From the NCBI GenBank assembly GCA_030220185.1, contig JASPKZ010001240.1:1-64000 (forward strand): a stretch of DNA of 64,000 bases, written 5' to 3'. Below are positions 1 through 12,500 of this stretch, piece after piece. The number at the start of each line of letters is the position of its first letter. The first letter of the stretch is position 1. The notes beneath the pieces are model-generated. The model ran no database searches. It was not told where the DNA came from and was given only the letters and a program-made list of their open reading frames with translations. The stretch comes from Diploptera punctata (taxonomy: Eukaryota > Arthropoda > Insecta > Blattodea > Blaberidae). Made by a program: the position numbers and the translations under genes.

Positions 1-59
1 TCTCTTCTCTCTCTCTCTTTTTTTTCAAAATTGGAGGAATAGGGTCTTGGGAAAGATTC

Positions 60-240
60 ACAATGGGCTATTTTGACGGATGCCAAGGCAGCATTGGAGG
101 GAATTGGAAAGCAGAGCTTAGCCAAGAACCCCGATGTGGAAGACGTTGCAATAAACAAGGATTTTAATTACAGACTGCTAACAAAATATGCACCACTTGT
201 GTCTGTTGGCGTGGAACGTTCTTTTTCAACACACTAAGTA
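60..240 (+). pseudogene. hAT transposase C-terminal fragment
   Basis: Reading the + strand gives an open segment ending in LTKYAPLVSVGVERSFST then a stop near 238. The YAPL.SV.VERSFS block is the conserved C-terminal dimerisation motif of hAT transposases (ZBED-like proteins share it). Only the C-terminal end is present and no terminal inverted repeats are visible, so this is a broken fragment. It lies at the window edge, so an upstream part could exist outside. Confidence 0.6.
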
Positions 241-504
241 AATATTACTTAGTGACCGAAGGTGCAGCCTCACTGAAAACAAACATTGAGTTGTTAAATA
301 ATATCTGCTTTAACAGTTTTCTGGACTTATGATTTCAATAACATAATATTCTGGGACTTTAAACTGATATTAGTACAGACTTTTACACAATAAAATATTT
401 TAAATATGTAATCTGGGCCTAACTGCAGTTTGGATGAAATTTTGGTTCAAATAATTGTATAATTTAATTCAGAGAAAAATGAATATGTTTAAATTAACAA
501 GTGT
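241..504. other. Unassigned AT-rich spacer
   Basis: AT-rich sequence between the hAT fragment and the first SINE. I see no coding region or recognised repeat. Confidence 0.4.
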
Positions 505-860
505 CCACTGCTGTGGTCTCGAGGTAGCGTGCTGCCTTGTCACGCAGCGGGCCCGGGTTCGATCCCCGGTCGGGACAGCTTTTCTGGTTGAGGTTTTTAT
601 CGGAGTTTTTCCTCACCTGTAAGGCAATTGCCAGGAAAACTTTAAGGCCCAAACGGTCCCCAAAATCATATGGCCATCGCAATCATCATCTTTCATATTC
701 ATCTTAGATTAAGCTTAGGATTACCATCATATCATCGGACAACATATCCCCGCCTTCCAGGCGCCCCAAGCTCAGAAGTGGTTTACAGGTACGCCATGCC
801 AGGAGAGAACATCAGGCATGTCCAAAGCAACCTGGAGCATTTAAAAAACAATTAGTTTTC
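505..860 (+). repeat. tRNA-derived SINE, family 1 (tail type A)
   Basis: The copy begins with a tRNA-like head (TGGTCTCGAGGTAGCGTGC, then a B-box-like GGTTCGATCCC near 555). A body containing AAGGCCCAAACGGTCCCC follows, then a tail with CATCATATCATCGG and CGCCTTCCAGGCGCCCCAA. The same head occurs near 7137 (-), 15624, 15957, 19120 (-), 30195 (-), 52812 and 63068. Two tails exist: type A here, and type B with CACACCGG, CATAGCATGAAAATGCTATG and GGGCAGAATTACTATGGATGG. The name 'family 1' is mine. Confidence 0.7.
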
Positions 861-865
861 TTATT

Positions 866-1105
866 ATTTTCATCATCAGCAGCAGCATCAAGGATTAGAC
901 CTGCTGGTCTGTTCCGATCTCGTGTTAAAATTGGTCTGTCCATCTTTTACTGGATCTTCCAACATTTCTTCGTCCTAGTGGTTTCTAATGAAGAATCTGT
1001 TTCGGAATTCTATTGTTATCCATTCTATTGATGTGGTCCATCCATTCATTTCTGTATTGTGTAATTCTATATAATAGTTTGAATATATTCAGTTCTCTTC
1101 GTATT
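866..1105 (-). pseudogene. LINE 3' fragment with trinucleotide tail
   Basis: The stretch opens with CATCATCAGCAGCAGCATCAAGGATTAG, split here as a CAT/CAG tail followed by a block also seen at 40380 and 60655. Reverse-strand text matches the C-terminal end of the RTE-like LINEs at 38045-38830 and 56996-57487 (the region before the GRPR.RW motif). It is 5'-truncated and broken by stops. Confidence 0.5.
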
Positions 1106-1469
1106 ATTATTTTTCTTATTATCTCTTATTATTTTTAAGAGTAAAAATAAAGATTGAGTTGCATTTTAGCACATCCTTCTCAACAAAAACGACATAGATA
1201 AGAAGTGACTGAAATTTAATAATACAAGTACGTACGGTATATAACTTCTTAGAATAACAAACTTATAATATAGGGAAATAAAATACATGTACTAGAAATT
1301 CAGTTTATAACACATATTGCATTATTTTTTATGCAAATTTAACATTATTTGTTTCCTAATTCAAAAGTAACATGTGTCATATCAAAGTAATTTTGCTAGA
1401 TTTAAAAAAAGCACCGACAAACTTTTTTAAAATTAATTTATAAAGCTGTATAACATTTTTCAAAAGGAA
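1106..1469. other. Unassigned AT-rich spacer
   Basis: No open reading frame or repeat match that I can support. Confidence 0.4.
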
Positions 1470-2460
1470 ATGAACTGTACTGTGGCAATTATAGGGACAT
1501 ATCCTTGTTAAATGTGACATACAAGTTATTTACCAATATTCTAGCCAAAAATATAGAATCATATACCGGTACTGAACAAATCCTAGATGACTAACAGTGT
1601 AGTTTTCGTAGAGGAAGATCCACTATGGACCAAATATTTAATTTAAAGTAAATATTATAAATGTTTTATAAACGTAACACCCCTTTGTTACTTTTAGACA
1701 AGCCTATAATAGTATCGACAGGTCGTTCATTTTCGAAGCTATGGGTGAGTTTGGATACCCAATAAGGTCAAAAACCTTATAAAATGACGCTGAAAGTTAC
1801 AAATAACCAATTTAAAATACAAAATAAAATAACAGAACAATTCTCAATTCACAATTCTCAATGGAATTTGGTAAAGAGAATCATTATATCGACTCTTCAC
1901 TTCAATTAAACCCAGGTGGCACCATTTTCAACCGATTAAGACAGATTGTGGTATTCGCCGATGATGTTCTTCTAGCACGGAATACAAACTGTCTTGAAGA
2001 ATCCTTAAAAATGCAGCAGGTATCGATACAAGCATATCATTAAATTAATATTAATAAAACAAAATATTTTAATGCTCCTGACAATATTTCTAGCTATATT
2101 GAGTTAAATGGAGCAAAATATGAGGTTCAGAACTTCGAATATCTAGGATAGATTGTTACCACAAATAATGACGTGTTAGTCGTAATTATGAGAAATTTGC
2201 TTCTGGCAATCGTTACCAAAGAGTGTTTGAATAAAATTATAATTTCTAGATACATATAAAAATAAAACTCTACAAAACAGTAATTAAACTTATGTTACAT
2301 GGCAGCAAAAGCTAGACACTAATAGAAAAGGCTGTATCTCGTATAAACACCTAAGAAAGAAACATTTTGAGGAAAATACATGGCCCGCCTAGAGATAATT
2401 AGGTCTGGCGAATTTGAACTAGCCGAGAACTACAAGCTTTATACAAAGACACAGATATAA
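1470..2460 (+). pseudogene. Degraded LINE reverse transcriptase
   Basis: Fragments in shifting frames read as reverse transcriptase. NCGNYRDISLLNVTYKLF is near 1475, RRGRSTMDQIFNL near 1610, and a FADDVLLA core sits inside the 60-codon open segment at 1861-2043. A later part resembles the LINE region leading to the GRPR.RW box. Frame breaks and stops are frequent, so it is inactive. The block order fits RTE-like or related apurinic-endonuclease LINEs; the exact clade is uncertain. Confidence 0.6.
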
Positions 2461-2624
2461 TAGCAGATATTAAATAACGGTTGGGGGACTAGACATGCTG
2501 ATCACGTCACCCCTAAACTGGCTAGATGATCATCTACCTCTGTAATTGACACATGTGGATGTGAGGTCAGCAGCCGGCTGGTAGGCTAAGGGCCTTCTAA
2601 GCCTGTCGCGCCATGGAATTATTA

Positions 2625-2625
<1 letters not shown>
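2461..2625 (+). repeat. SINE family 2, 5'-truncated
   Basis: Shares the body and tail (CACATGTGGATGTGAG, CAGCAGCCGGCTGGTAG, CTGTCGCGCCATGGA) with copies at 48330-48655 (+), 48845-49160 (-) and 61725-61915 (+). A short tail-only copy is near 8565-8615. The tRNA-like head is missing here. Confidence 0.6.

Positions 2626-2676
<51 letters not shown>
2626..2676. repeat. (ATT)n microsatellite
   Basis: About 16 ATT units directly follow the SINE tail and probably grew from its 3' end. Confidence 0.9.
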
Positions 2677-2940
2677 AAAATCGAGTGGTCGGGGCAGACA
2701 TATAGAATGGGCACACAGCGAAACTCAAGGTAGTACTGAATGCAAAAATTGACTTTAAAAAAAAACATGGTAGACCAAGAATTAGATGGAAAGATGGATG
2801 ACGTGGAGAGTGATTTGAGAAGAACTGGAAACATTAATTCGAGAAGAAAGTAGAGGACAGAATAGAACAGCGAGCTGTTGTTCGGGAGGTCAAGGCTAAA
2901 CTCTAAGAGCTGTAGTACCGAAGAAGAAGAAGAAGATGAT
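2677..2940 (+). pseudogene. LINE 3' end
   Basis: Reads GRPRIRWK near 2770, the conserved end of RTE-like LINE proteins, and then runs into a GAAGAAGAAGAAGAAGATGATG-type tail near 2920-2942. This may be the displaced 3' part of the LINE at 1470-2460, split by the SINE. Confidence 0.55.
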
Positions 2941-3074
2941 GAAAAAAATTGTTTTCAACGGGTGAAGAAAGTCCTACTATTCATTATACTACGTTGCAAA
3001 CTTAATTTTTAGCACATAAAAATACGCTCCCTATGTATAAATAAATTTAATAGTATTTTACATAAATAATTCGA

Positions 3075-3235
3075 CTTGCGACCCACGACGTTACTTCCCT
3101 TCCGAAAGAAGCAGACTCGTATACACCCAGAAAAAATGCATCAACTCTGGCCGAGTTTGAACTCGTGTACCTCGGTACCAGAGGCGAGCATGATAACCAC
3201 TAATTCACCGGGACTAACAGAAAAAAACACCATCT
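3075..3235 (-). repeat. SINE family 6 head fragment
   Basis: Contains GGCCGAGTTTGAACTCGTG, a reverse-strand tRNA B-box-like block, and a neighbouring segment that match the end of the repeat at 27160-27565. Only the tRNA-like part is present. Confidence 0.4.
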
Positions 3236-3529
3236 TCGATAAATATGCAATATCGACCCATCAGGTTATTTTGCCTTTCTAAACTTGATATGTCAGAAAA
3301 TTCAACACGTTCATTTATTTACTAACCGCAATGAATAATAACACGTTGCAGTTAAACATCCATTACGCTTGTACTGTAATCATTACTAAAAATAATGGGA
3401 AATACCAATATTTTTATGCATTAACTTACCTTGAAACGCTACAAAATTGCTATTTAAATACGTTTAGAAAATTTGCAATTTGCCCAGATAACTCTACTGA
3501 AAGCAAGTGCTGAGGAAACAACGAATAAT

Positions 3530-3536
3530 ATGGCAG
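3530..3536 (+). CDS. Gene 1 coding exon 1 (ATGGCAG)
   Basis: ATGGCAG is followed directly by the donor GTGAGTA. About 30 bases upstream resemble the same position in the other two genes (an A-rich stretch with CAAG...GA.AACAA). A possible TATA-like TATTTAAATA lies about 75 bases upstream, near 3450. The exon ends in phase 1 and joins exon 2 in frame. Confidence 0.5.
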
Positions 3537-6500
3537 GTGAGTACAATCATCATCTTAAGGCACGACAACTTCAAAAGTGAAAGTTTTGGCCTTCTCAACA
3601 ATCCTCCTCCATGCCAATTTGTCTCTTGCCATATTCAAATTAGTCACTTCCATATTCCTTAGATCGTTCATTGTGTCATCCTCCCATCTGATCTTCGGTC
3701 TTCCTACAGCTCCGCCTCATATAGGTTTCCATTTGTAGAGTTTTTTGACCAGTCTCTGATCATCCATTCTTATCAAATGTCCAAGCCAACCAATTCTGAG
3801 AAATCTTACATGGTTTACTATGTTCTGATTTTTTACTGATTTGTTTAGTTCGTTATTTCTTTTAATTCTCCAATAGTTATCAGTTCCTCTATTTCGTCCA
3901 AATATTATTCTTAAAATTTTTCTTTCAAAAATTAGTAATTTCTGTTTTATTGTTTCTTTTAGGATCCAAGTTTCACAAGCATATGTAACTACTGGTCTAA
4001 TGAGTGTTTTGTGTAACCTTATTTTTGCAGTTTTTGATATTAATTTGCTATTAAATAAGGTTCTATTTGCAAAATAAGCTTTATTCCCATTTACCAACCT
4101 TTCTTTAATTTTCTCTTCTAATGTATTATGTCCATTTACTTTGGTACCTAAGTATTTAAATGATTGGTGAGTTCAATACACTCCTAAAATAGTTTATTTT
4201 TTAATGGCTACAATAAATAAATAATAAATAAAATCCTAGTAAACAAAAGGAAAGAATAACATTTCCCCATATAAAATATCGAATATTCACCTGAAAGATA
4301 CGTCTCCTCAACTTAATTAGTTATTTAACTGTAGTGCTTTCGGGACTTGTCCCATCATCGGCAGGATTCAAAACTGGTGTTAACTGTAGCGCTTTCGGGA
4401 CTTGTCCCATCATCGGCAGGATTCAAAACTGGTGTTAACTGTAGCGCTTTCGGGACTTGTCCCATCATCGGCAGGATTCAAAACTGGTGTTAACTGTAGC
4501 GCTTTCGGTTAAATAATTAATTAAGTTGAGAAGACGGACGGACCTTTCAAGTGAATATTCCATATTTTATATTCTAATTTTGAATAATACCTCAACGGAA
4601 CACATCATGAATCTTATAAAAGTTGATTTCCAACATAACCAAACTTAAGAATGAATCCAACAAAAATAACAAGAATTGGATAATTCTCACATATACAGGC
4701 AACGAAACATTAAAATTAGCCAACACAAAGAAAATGCTTGACAAAAATATAAATATAGCATATAAAACAGGTAATGAATTACACAGTTTAATAAACAATA
4801 ACATTGAAAAAAAATATTTCAACAATAAAGACGTAGCCTATACAAATTAACATGTACAGATTATAATAAATTTTATATTGGAAAAACTAGCAGAAGCTTT
4901 AACGTTAGATTTAAGGAACGCTTTAGATACTTTGTTTACGATGAAGGAAAGTCGAGTTAGGCAAAATATATAATTTAATCAGAACACCAGATGCATAACA
5001 TCGATAACGCCCTTACAATATTACACAAAGAAAACATACCAACGAGTATAAATATACCGGAGGAAATTGCAATTTTAAGAGAAATCGATAACAACCTGAT
5101 TTTGAATGAGAACGTACCCAGTTCACACAATCCTCTATACAAAATAACACAACTAAGCCAACAAGTACAGATCTACTTCCTTCTGCTGATGATGGGACTA
5201 GTCCTGAAAGGCCTACAGAGTGTCAAAACATTTTAAATTGAGAAGACGGACCTATAAGGTGACCAATTTACAATTTTATTCATAAATTTTATTATTGTTA
5301 ATTCTATTCGTTAAATAGTCCTAACAAATGCCACTCTTGATTTCCAAATTTTCTAGATAAATTGGATTTCACTCGTGACATTACTTATGATAAAGGTTAT
5401 AGTCAAATTGACCCGGTCCCGCAGATATGTTGAGTACTTTTATTTATTACAGATATGAAGGTAGCGTTGTTACTACTGCTGAGTTTAACTCATGTTTTCG
5501 CTGATAAACGGTCCGAGTGCCTTGAACGTTGCAAAATAATCCCACCATGCGCGCCTCTTCTATGTTCACCAGGATACAAGATTACAAATGAAATATGTCT
5601 TCCAGGTGTATACAGCTGTTGCCCTACATGCATTGAGGAAACAGGTAAGTTCAACGTGGAGAACAGCCTTTTTTTTTGTCTTAACACATGTTACGATATC
5701 AAAAATTACCAGAATACCGCGACTCGCTACCGGGGGGAGGGGGCTCATTCTCATCTTGTGGCAAGAAGTAATAGACTCTTAAGTACTAAAACATACGATT
5801 AATAGTAATACCTGGAAGGCGCACAAACGTGCACATGAGTCTATTACCAACATAGAAACCCCAAACGAATGGTACGCACCCCTCTAAGGTGTAATGAATA
5901 ACATGTGTATTTGGAGTGGGGTAAATGACTTTATGGGAGGAGTCATCGCCCTTATAAGGCGAGGACACGTGACAAAACGCTCTCACATACATTCACGCTC
6001 GTACGGTCTACAAAAACAAGTCCTACAGCAACCATTCGCAGCCTTTAGTAAAAGTGATATTAAAAACACGTGGGCTTAAGTAAATTCATCAACCCCACTC
6101 CGAATTGGCGAGGTATAAAACATTGCAAGTCTATAATTGTACATGCAAAACTATTCAACAAACTGAAGTAATAAGTGTATAATATAAGCATCCGTGAGTT
6201 ACCATCTTCTATCCTGAGCGAACCGGCACAACCTTGTTTTCTCGTAATAAAACACAACAGATGATCGCGTAAAATTGTACAGTAATTTTATTTGATTCTA
6301 TAAACTTTCCGTGACACTTCACCCGCAAATTGCTACAATAATTAATTTTGCTTTAAAAGCTTATGTTCCACACGACTATTCCGGGTCTCTATAGCTTTCA
6401 CTTGCCACAGTTTCTTCAGGATACAGTCCACTGTATCCCGGCCCTGGCAATAGTTTATATAAGCCGGGGAAGGAAATTTCTCGGCGTTCAGTCGAGGTTC

Positions 6501-9500
6501 TTCTGGTATAAAAGTTTCGGGAGTCCGAGCCTCTGGAAAGGAGGGATAGACGCGTATAAAACTTTCCGGAATGGAAGTTTACACTCTCCATTATCACTGT
6601 TAATAGAGACTTATAAAATATAGGCAATAAAATATTGAAATCGCCGAGCGTGGGCTCAGATGTTAATTTTTTAGACTCGTATTTGAGATATGCTGGGTAC
6701 AAATCATGGTACCGAAAAACCTGACAGGTTATTTCTTCTGGTATACTCAATAGTCAAGATAAATGCTTAGTTGTAATTACATTACCACGATCCATTTCAT
6801 AGTATCTAATTATAGATATAAGTAAATCCATCCATCCATAGTAATTCTGCCCGAGGGTAGGTCTTTCACTGCAATCATAGCATTTTCATGCTATGCTTTG
6901 CAGCTTTACTACGGGATTATAGGTGTGGTAGCTTCCCGTTGCTTTCCACACCGGTGAAGGATGATGATGATGGCCGGATGATTTTCGGGGACCGTTGGAT
7001 CCTAAGCTTCCTAACATTTGTCTTACAGGTGAGGGAAAACCCCGAAAAAACCCTCACCCAGGAGCCCGTCCCGACCGGGAATCGAACCCGGGCCCGCTGC
7101 ATGACAAGGCAGCACGCTACCTCGAGACCACAGCGGTGAACTATATAAGTAAATAAGATAACTTTTTTGCGCGATTGTGCGTTTTGTCGTACTTACAGCA
7201 ATGGCGACCATGATTGAAAGTTCAACTTCCTACATATCGGGGTTGCAAATGTAAATAAGTATACTTACTCTTACTTACTCACTGGCACTATCGAACCCGT
7301 AGGTTCATGACCGCGCGGACATAAGCTCTCCATATATCCCTATCCAGAGTTAATGTTTTCCAATCATTCCCTGTATAATCTACTTCCCTCAAATCATAAT
7401 GTAATTTATTTAATGTAAATAAGTATGTTGTAATAAAATAATTATACTGTAATATTACATATTACAAAACGCGTGTGGGAAGTATAACCACTGCCCTCTA
7501 TGTATACTACATACAATGTATATACATAAAAAAATATCTAAAGGTAGTATTAATATACATTATACGAAACAAATCACTGCATTGTAAATGAGCTGAACTT
7601 TATTTGATACAATATAAAACAATAAATACGTACTTGCCACTAATAGGTCTCACGGTCTCCTGTAGTTTCAAATAATAAACATTGCCTACACTGTTAACGT
7701 TAGTCAGTTGTTTATAATGAACGCAAATATTTCCAACAAATATGTTATTATTCTACTATTATTTTGAAAACACCATCGCAAAAAAATAATAATAATAATA
7801 ATAATAATGTACGCACGTTTGTGAAGTGTTTTACAGAATTTCGGTTTTTAAACATTTTCCTCAATTCTGTAAAAACCACTTCCCAACCTCGCAACGTAAT
7901 ATACTATTATATTCTAACAAAACACGCTATCAAAACATAAAATACTCGTACACTTAAATTATGATTCCATACAACTACATAAGTAAACTTTCCTTGAATT
8001 CTCTGAAAGTATATTAATAGTTGCATCTTGGACTGCTTTTAAAACTTTCCTTGATGAACCGTGAAAAATTACCTTCTCCGCTCATTTTTAATTTAAATTT
8101 ACACATGAAACTAGCACCCAAAATTGCAGAATGTAATAGTAAAGTTTATTGATTAATCGTGTCATTTTTTCTCCTCTAAATCCCACATTACTCTATCTCT
8201 AAACATATAATATCCGCAATAAATAAATAAATTTTATTAAATATGCTAAATGCACAACATATACTAAAATACTCTAAACGTAAATAAAATATTGTAGACA
8301 ACACGTTACCAAATTAGGTTTAGCAACTCGCTGCTGTTAGAACAACTCGTTACAAAATCTCTGCGTTTGTAATAGTTGTCTAAATAACTATTTGTTAAGA
8401 TATATGTTCAATAACAAATACATCATCATTCCATTAATTATTATTTGTGTCCATTAAAAATTTCCGGTTTATAATATATCTGAATTGAAATAGTTTTTTT
8501 TTATGTTATTGCACTATTAGTATTTCATTATTGTGCCTCATCACGCTCGAAACGTTTTAGAACCGACTGGTGGGCTAAGGATCTACAAGGTCTGTCGCGC
8601 CATGAAGTTTTATATGCCTACATATTAACACATGAGTCAAGAAAGGCAATTTATTTCAATACAGACATATCCATAAATATATTTATGTAATAATCTGAAG
8701 AGAAAAGAATATAGCTTTACTTTGTAACCAAATAAAATTGATTTTATGGCAGAAAACCTAAGTGTATGAACAATATTTGTATTTAATACACAATTGATCT
8801 TCTTGGTGATACAATATTAAAATATATATACAGTCAATATGCCCATTTCACCAATAAATGTTTAAAATGGTCAACAAGTTTCTACAGCCAAGCTGTCATT
8901 CTCAAGACCAGATATTGACTGAAGACAATATAGATAATAAATAAAGATACAAATTCAGTTAAAAACAAACTACGTCACATGACGCAATCATTCACAAGTG
9001 AAAGTAAAACATAATAAAACTAATCCTCTTTTTTATCAATTAGAGAAAAGAGGGGGCTGTACGGAATAGGGCCTTTGTCTTTGTTCATTATTTTATCCTT
9101 ATTTTTATAAATTTCCAAACTTTCAAGGACGTTAAGGAATTTGAAATCCCTGACCGAACGAACCAGCCTAAGATTACTTTTGTTGATAGCGTGACCGTAC
9201 TCAGAAATATGCTGGGCAACTCCAGATTTTCAATTCTGTTGAGTCTGAAATGGGCAATATGTTCATTAAATCTAGTTAAAATGGATCTTCTGGTTTGCCC
9301 AACATATTTCAAGTCACAGTCATTGCATGCAATTTCATAAATCCCGGATTTCTCTATACAATCGACTTTATCTTTAGGGTTTCCAAGTAAACTATTTAAT
9401 GTCAAAGTGGAAGTGAAAATCAATTTAGTATCTAGTCCTTTGAATATCTTGTTCAAACCTCTAGTTAAAGAGGGAACGTACGGCATAATAGCAAAATTAG

Positions 9501-12500
9501 CTTTATTAATAGGAGAATGGAAAGCTGTAGAATCCATAACAAGTTTTCTAAATTCAAATTTACGAATCAACTTATCAATAATATTTCCATTGAAACCATT
9601 ACACTTAGCTATATCTTTAATGGTTTGTAATTCCTTATTATATCTATTTTTACTTAGCGGAAAAGTGATAAGACGGTGAACTAAAAAATTAAAACTGGCC
9701 ATTTTATGTTGATTACAATGGTGAGAATCTGCCGGGATATATCTAAATGTACTGGTATCTTTTCTATAAATATCAAATTCCAATCTATAATTGTTTCTAA
9801 TTATTATCATATCTAAAAAAGGCAGCCTTCCATTCTCTTCCTCTTCATACGTAAAATTTATGCTGGGAGTTCGGTCATTTAATATTTCAACAAATTCCTG
9901 TACATTGCATTTTTTGGTATCAAAAATAGCAAAAATGTCGTCAACATATCTGAGCCAGACCCTTGGAAAGTAATCTAATTCCTTCCCAAGCTCCGTCTCA
10001 AATCTGCTCATAAAAAGATCAGCTAGGAAAGGAGACAATGAATTACCCATTGCCGTTCCCTCCTTTTGTTCATAAAACTTATTGTTAAATTGAAAAATGT
10101 TCTGATTCATGCAAAGTTCCGTTAACTTGATATATTGATTGACAATATGGGGCTCCAATTTATTCTGTAGTAGTAGGTCTTCCAAGAAACTCAGCGTCTG
10201 AGGTATAGGTATACTAGGAAAGAGAGATTTCACATCAAAAGAAATCAAAATCTCTCCATCCTTCAGCTCGATATTCTTGGTTTTCTCAATGAATTCCAAC
10301 GAATTCTTAACAGCAAAGCCGGACTGTGGTAGGGGTAGATTACCAAACTCACAACTCAACCATTTAGAAATATTATAAGTGGGTGCAGATATAGCTGAAA
10401 CTATAGGTCTAACTAATTTTCCCGGTTTGTGTATTTTTGGTAAACAGTACAATTTAGGTACCAGAGGATTCGAAATATGCAATTTGCGTTTTAATTCTTT
10501 AGTAACCAGATGATTGCACGAATTCACAACATTAGTTACGTCCCTGATCATTTTAGGTAATGGATTTTTATTAACCAACTGGTAAGGACCACCATTAATC
10601 ATTGCATTAACACGATCATAGTAGTCCTGTTTATCCAAGACAACGACCCTATTCCCTTTATCAGCTTTCATGTAAAAGCAATCCCTTCTTCTCAAACCTT
10701 TAATGACTCTCTTGTTTTGTATATCAGTGCTATTTGATGATTTCTTAGTAGTAGCCAAATTCTTCGTAACGATCTGTTTGCTAAATTCTCTGATATATTG
10801 TTTTGTGGGTTCATTAAAATGTTTGATTGAAGATTCGATGCCAGCAATAACATTTTCAATTTCAGAATTGTGATCCGGTATAAAGCAAATTTTAGGCCTT
10901 TATTTAACAACTGCAGTTCTTGGTCATTAAAGGTTTGTGAAGAGAGATTCTCAACAATACTGACCCTATCGGAGCATACCCCGGACCCTCCACTGCGATC
11001 AATAAGTTTTTTCAATTTAATCTGTTGGGAAGAACGTTTTTTCTGAACCTTAAAATTGATCGATCGAAACATATTTCTCTGAAATTCACACCAGTCTAAA
11101 AATTCAAGTTCAGTAAGATGTGCTGTTAATACACAAACCGGGAAAATTAGTTAGACCTATAGTTTCAGCTATATCTGCACCCACTTATAATATTTCTAAA
11201 TGGTTGAGTTGTGAGTTTGGTAATCTACCCCTACCACAGTCCGGCTTTGCTGTTAAGAATTCGTTGGAATTCATTGAGAAAACCAAGAATATCGAGCTGA
11301 AGGATGGAGAGATTTTGATTTCTTTTGATGTGAAATCTCTCTTTCCTAGTATACCTATACCTCAGACGCTGAGTTTCTTGGAAGACCTACTACTACAGAA
11401 TAAATTGGAGCCCCATATTGTCAATCAATATATCAAGTTAACGGAACTTTGCATGAATCAGAACATTTTTCAATTTAACAATAAGTTTTATGAACAAAAG
11501 GAGGGAACGGCAATGGGTAATTCATTGTCTCCTTTCCTAGCTGATCTTTTTATGAGCAGATTTGAGACGGAGCTTGGGAAGGAATTAGATTACTTTCCAA
11601 GGGTCTGGCTCAGATATGTTGACGACATTTTTGCTATTTTTGATACCAAAAAATGCAATGTACAGGAATTTGTTGAAATATTAAATGACCGAACTCCCAG
11701 CATAAATTTTACGTATGAAGAGGAAGAGAATGGAAGGCTGCCTTTTTTAGATATGATAATAATTAGAAACAATTATAGATTGGAATTTGATATTTATAGA
11801 AAAGATACCAGTACATTTAGATATATCCCGGCAGATTCTCACCATTGTAATCAACATAAAATGGCCAGTTTTAATTTTTTAGTTCACCGTCTTATCACTT
11901 TTCCGCTAAGTAAAAATAGATATAATAAGGAATTACAAACCATTAAAGATATAGCTAAGTGTAATGGTTCAATGGAAATATTATTGATAAGTTGATTCGT
12001 AAATTTGAATTTAGAAAACTTGTTATGGATTCTACAGCTTTCCATTCTCCTATTAATAAAGCTAATTTTGCTATTATGCCGTACGTTCCCTCTTTAACTA
12101 GAGGTTTGAACAAGATATTCAAAGGACTAGATACTAAATTGATTTTCACTTCCACTTTGACATTAAATAGTTTACTTGGAAACCCTAAAGATAAAGTCGA
12201 TTGTATAGAGAAATCCGGGATTTATGAAATTGCATGCAATGACTGTGACTTGAAATATGTTGGGCAAACCAGAAGATCCATTTTAACTAGATTTAATGAA
12301 CATATTGCCCATTTCAGACTCAACAGAATTGAAAAATCTGGAGTTGCCCAGCATATTTCTGAGTACGGTCACGCTATCAACAAAAGTAATCTTAGGCTGG
12401 TTCGTTCGGTCAGGGATTTCAAATTCCTTAACGTCCTTGAAAGTTTGGAAATTTATAAAAATAAGGATAAAATAATGAACAAAGACAAAGGCCCTATTCC

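Noticed and set aside
4326..4508. Regular short direct repeats resembling a CRISPR array
   Set aside because: The units are contiguous with no spacers, and the window is eukaryotic; the repeats match Penelope-type end sequence.
5455..5802. Reading gene 1 exon 2 through to 5802 as a single-exon 115-residue protein
   Set aside because: The paralogues diverge exactly at the GTAAGT donor and the extension has no counterpart, so splicing is the better reading.
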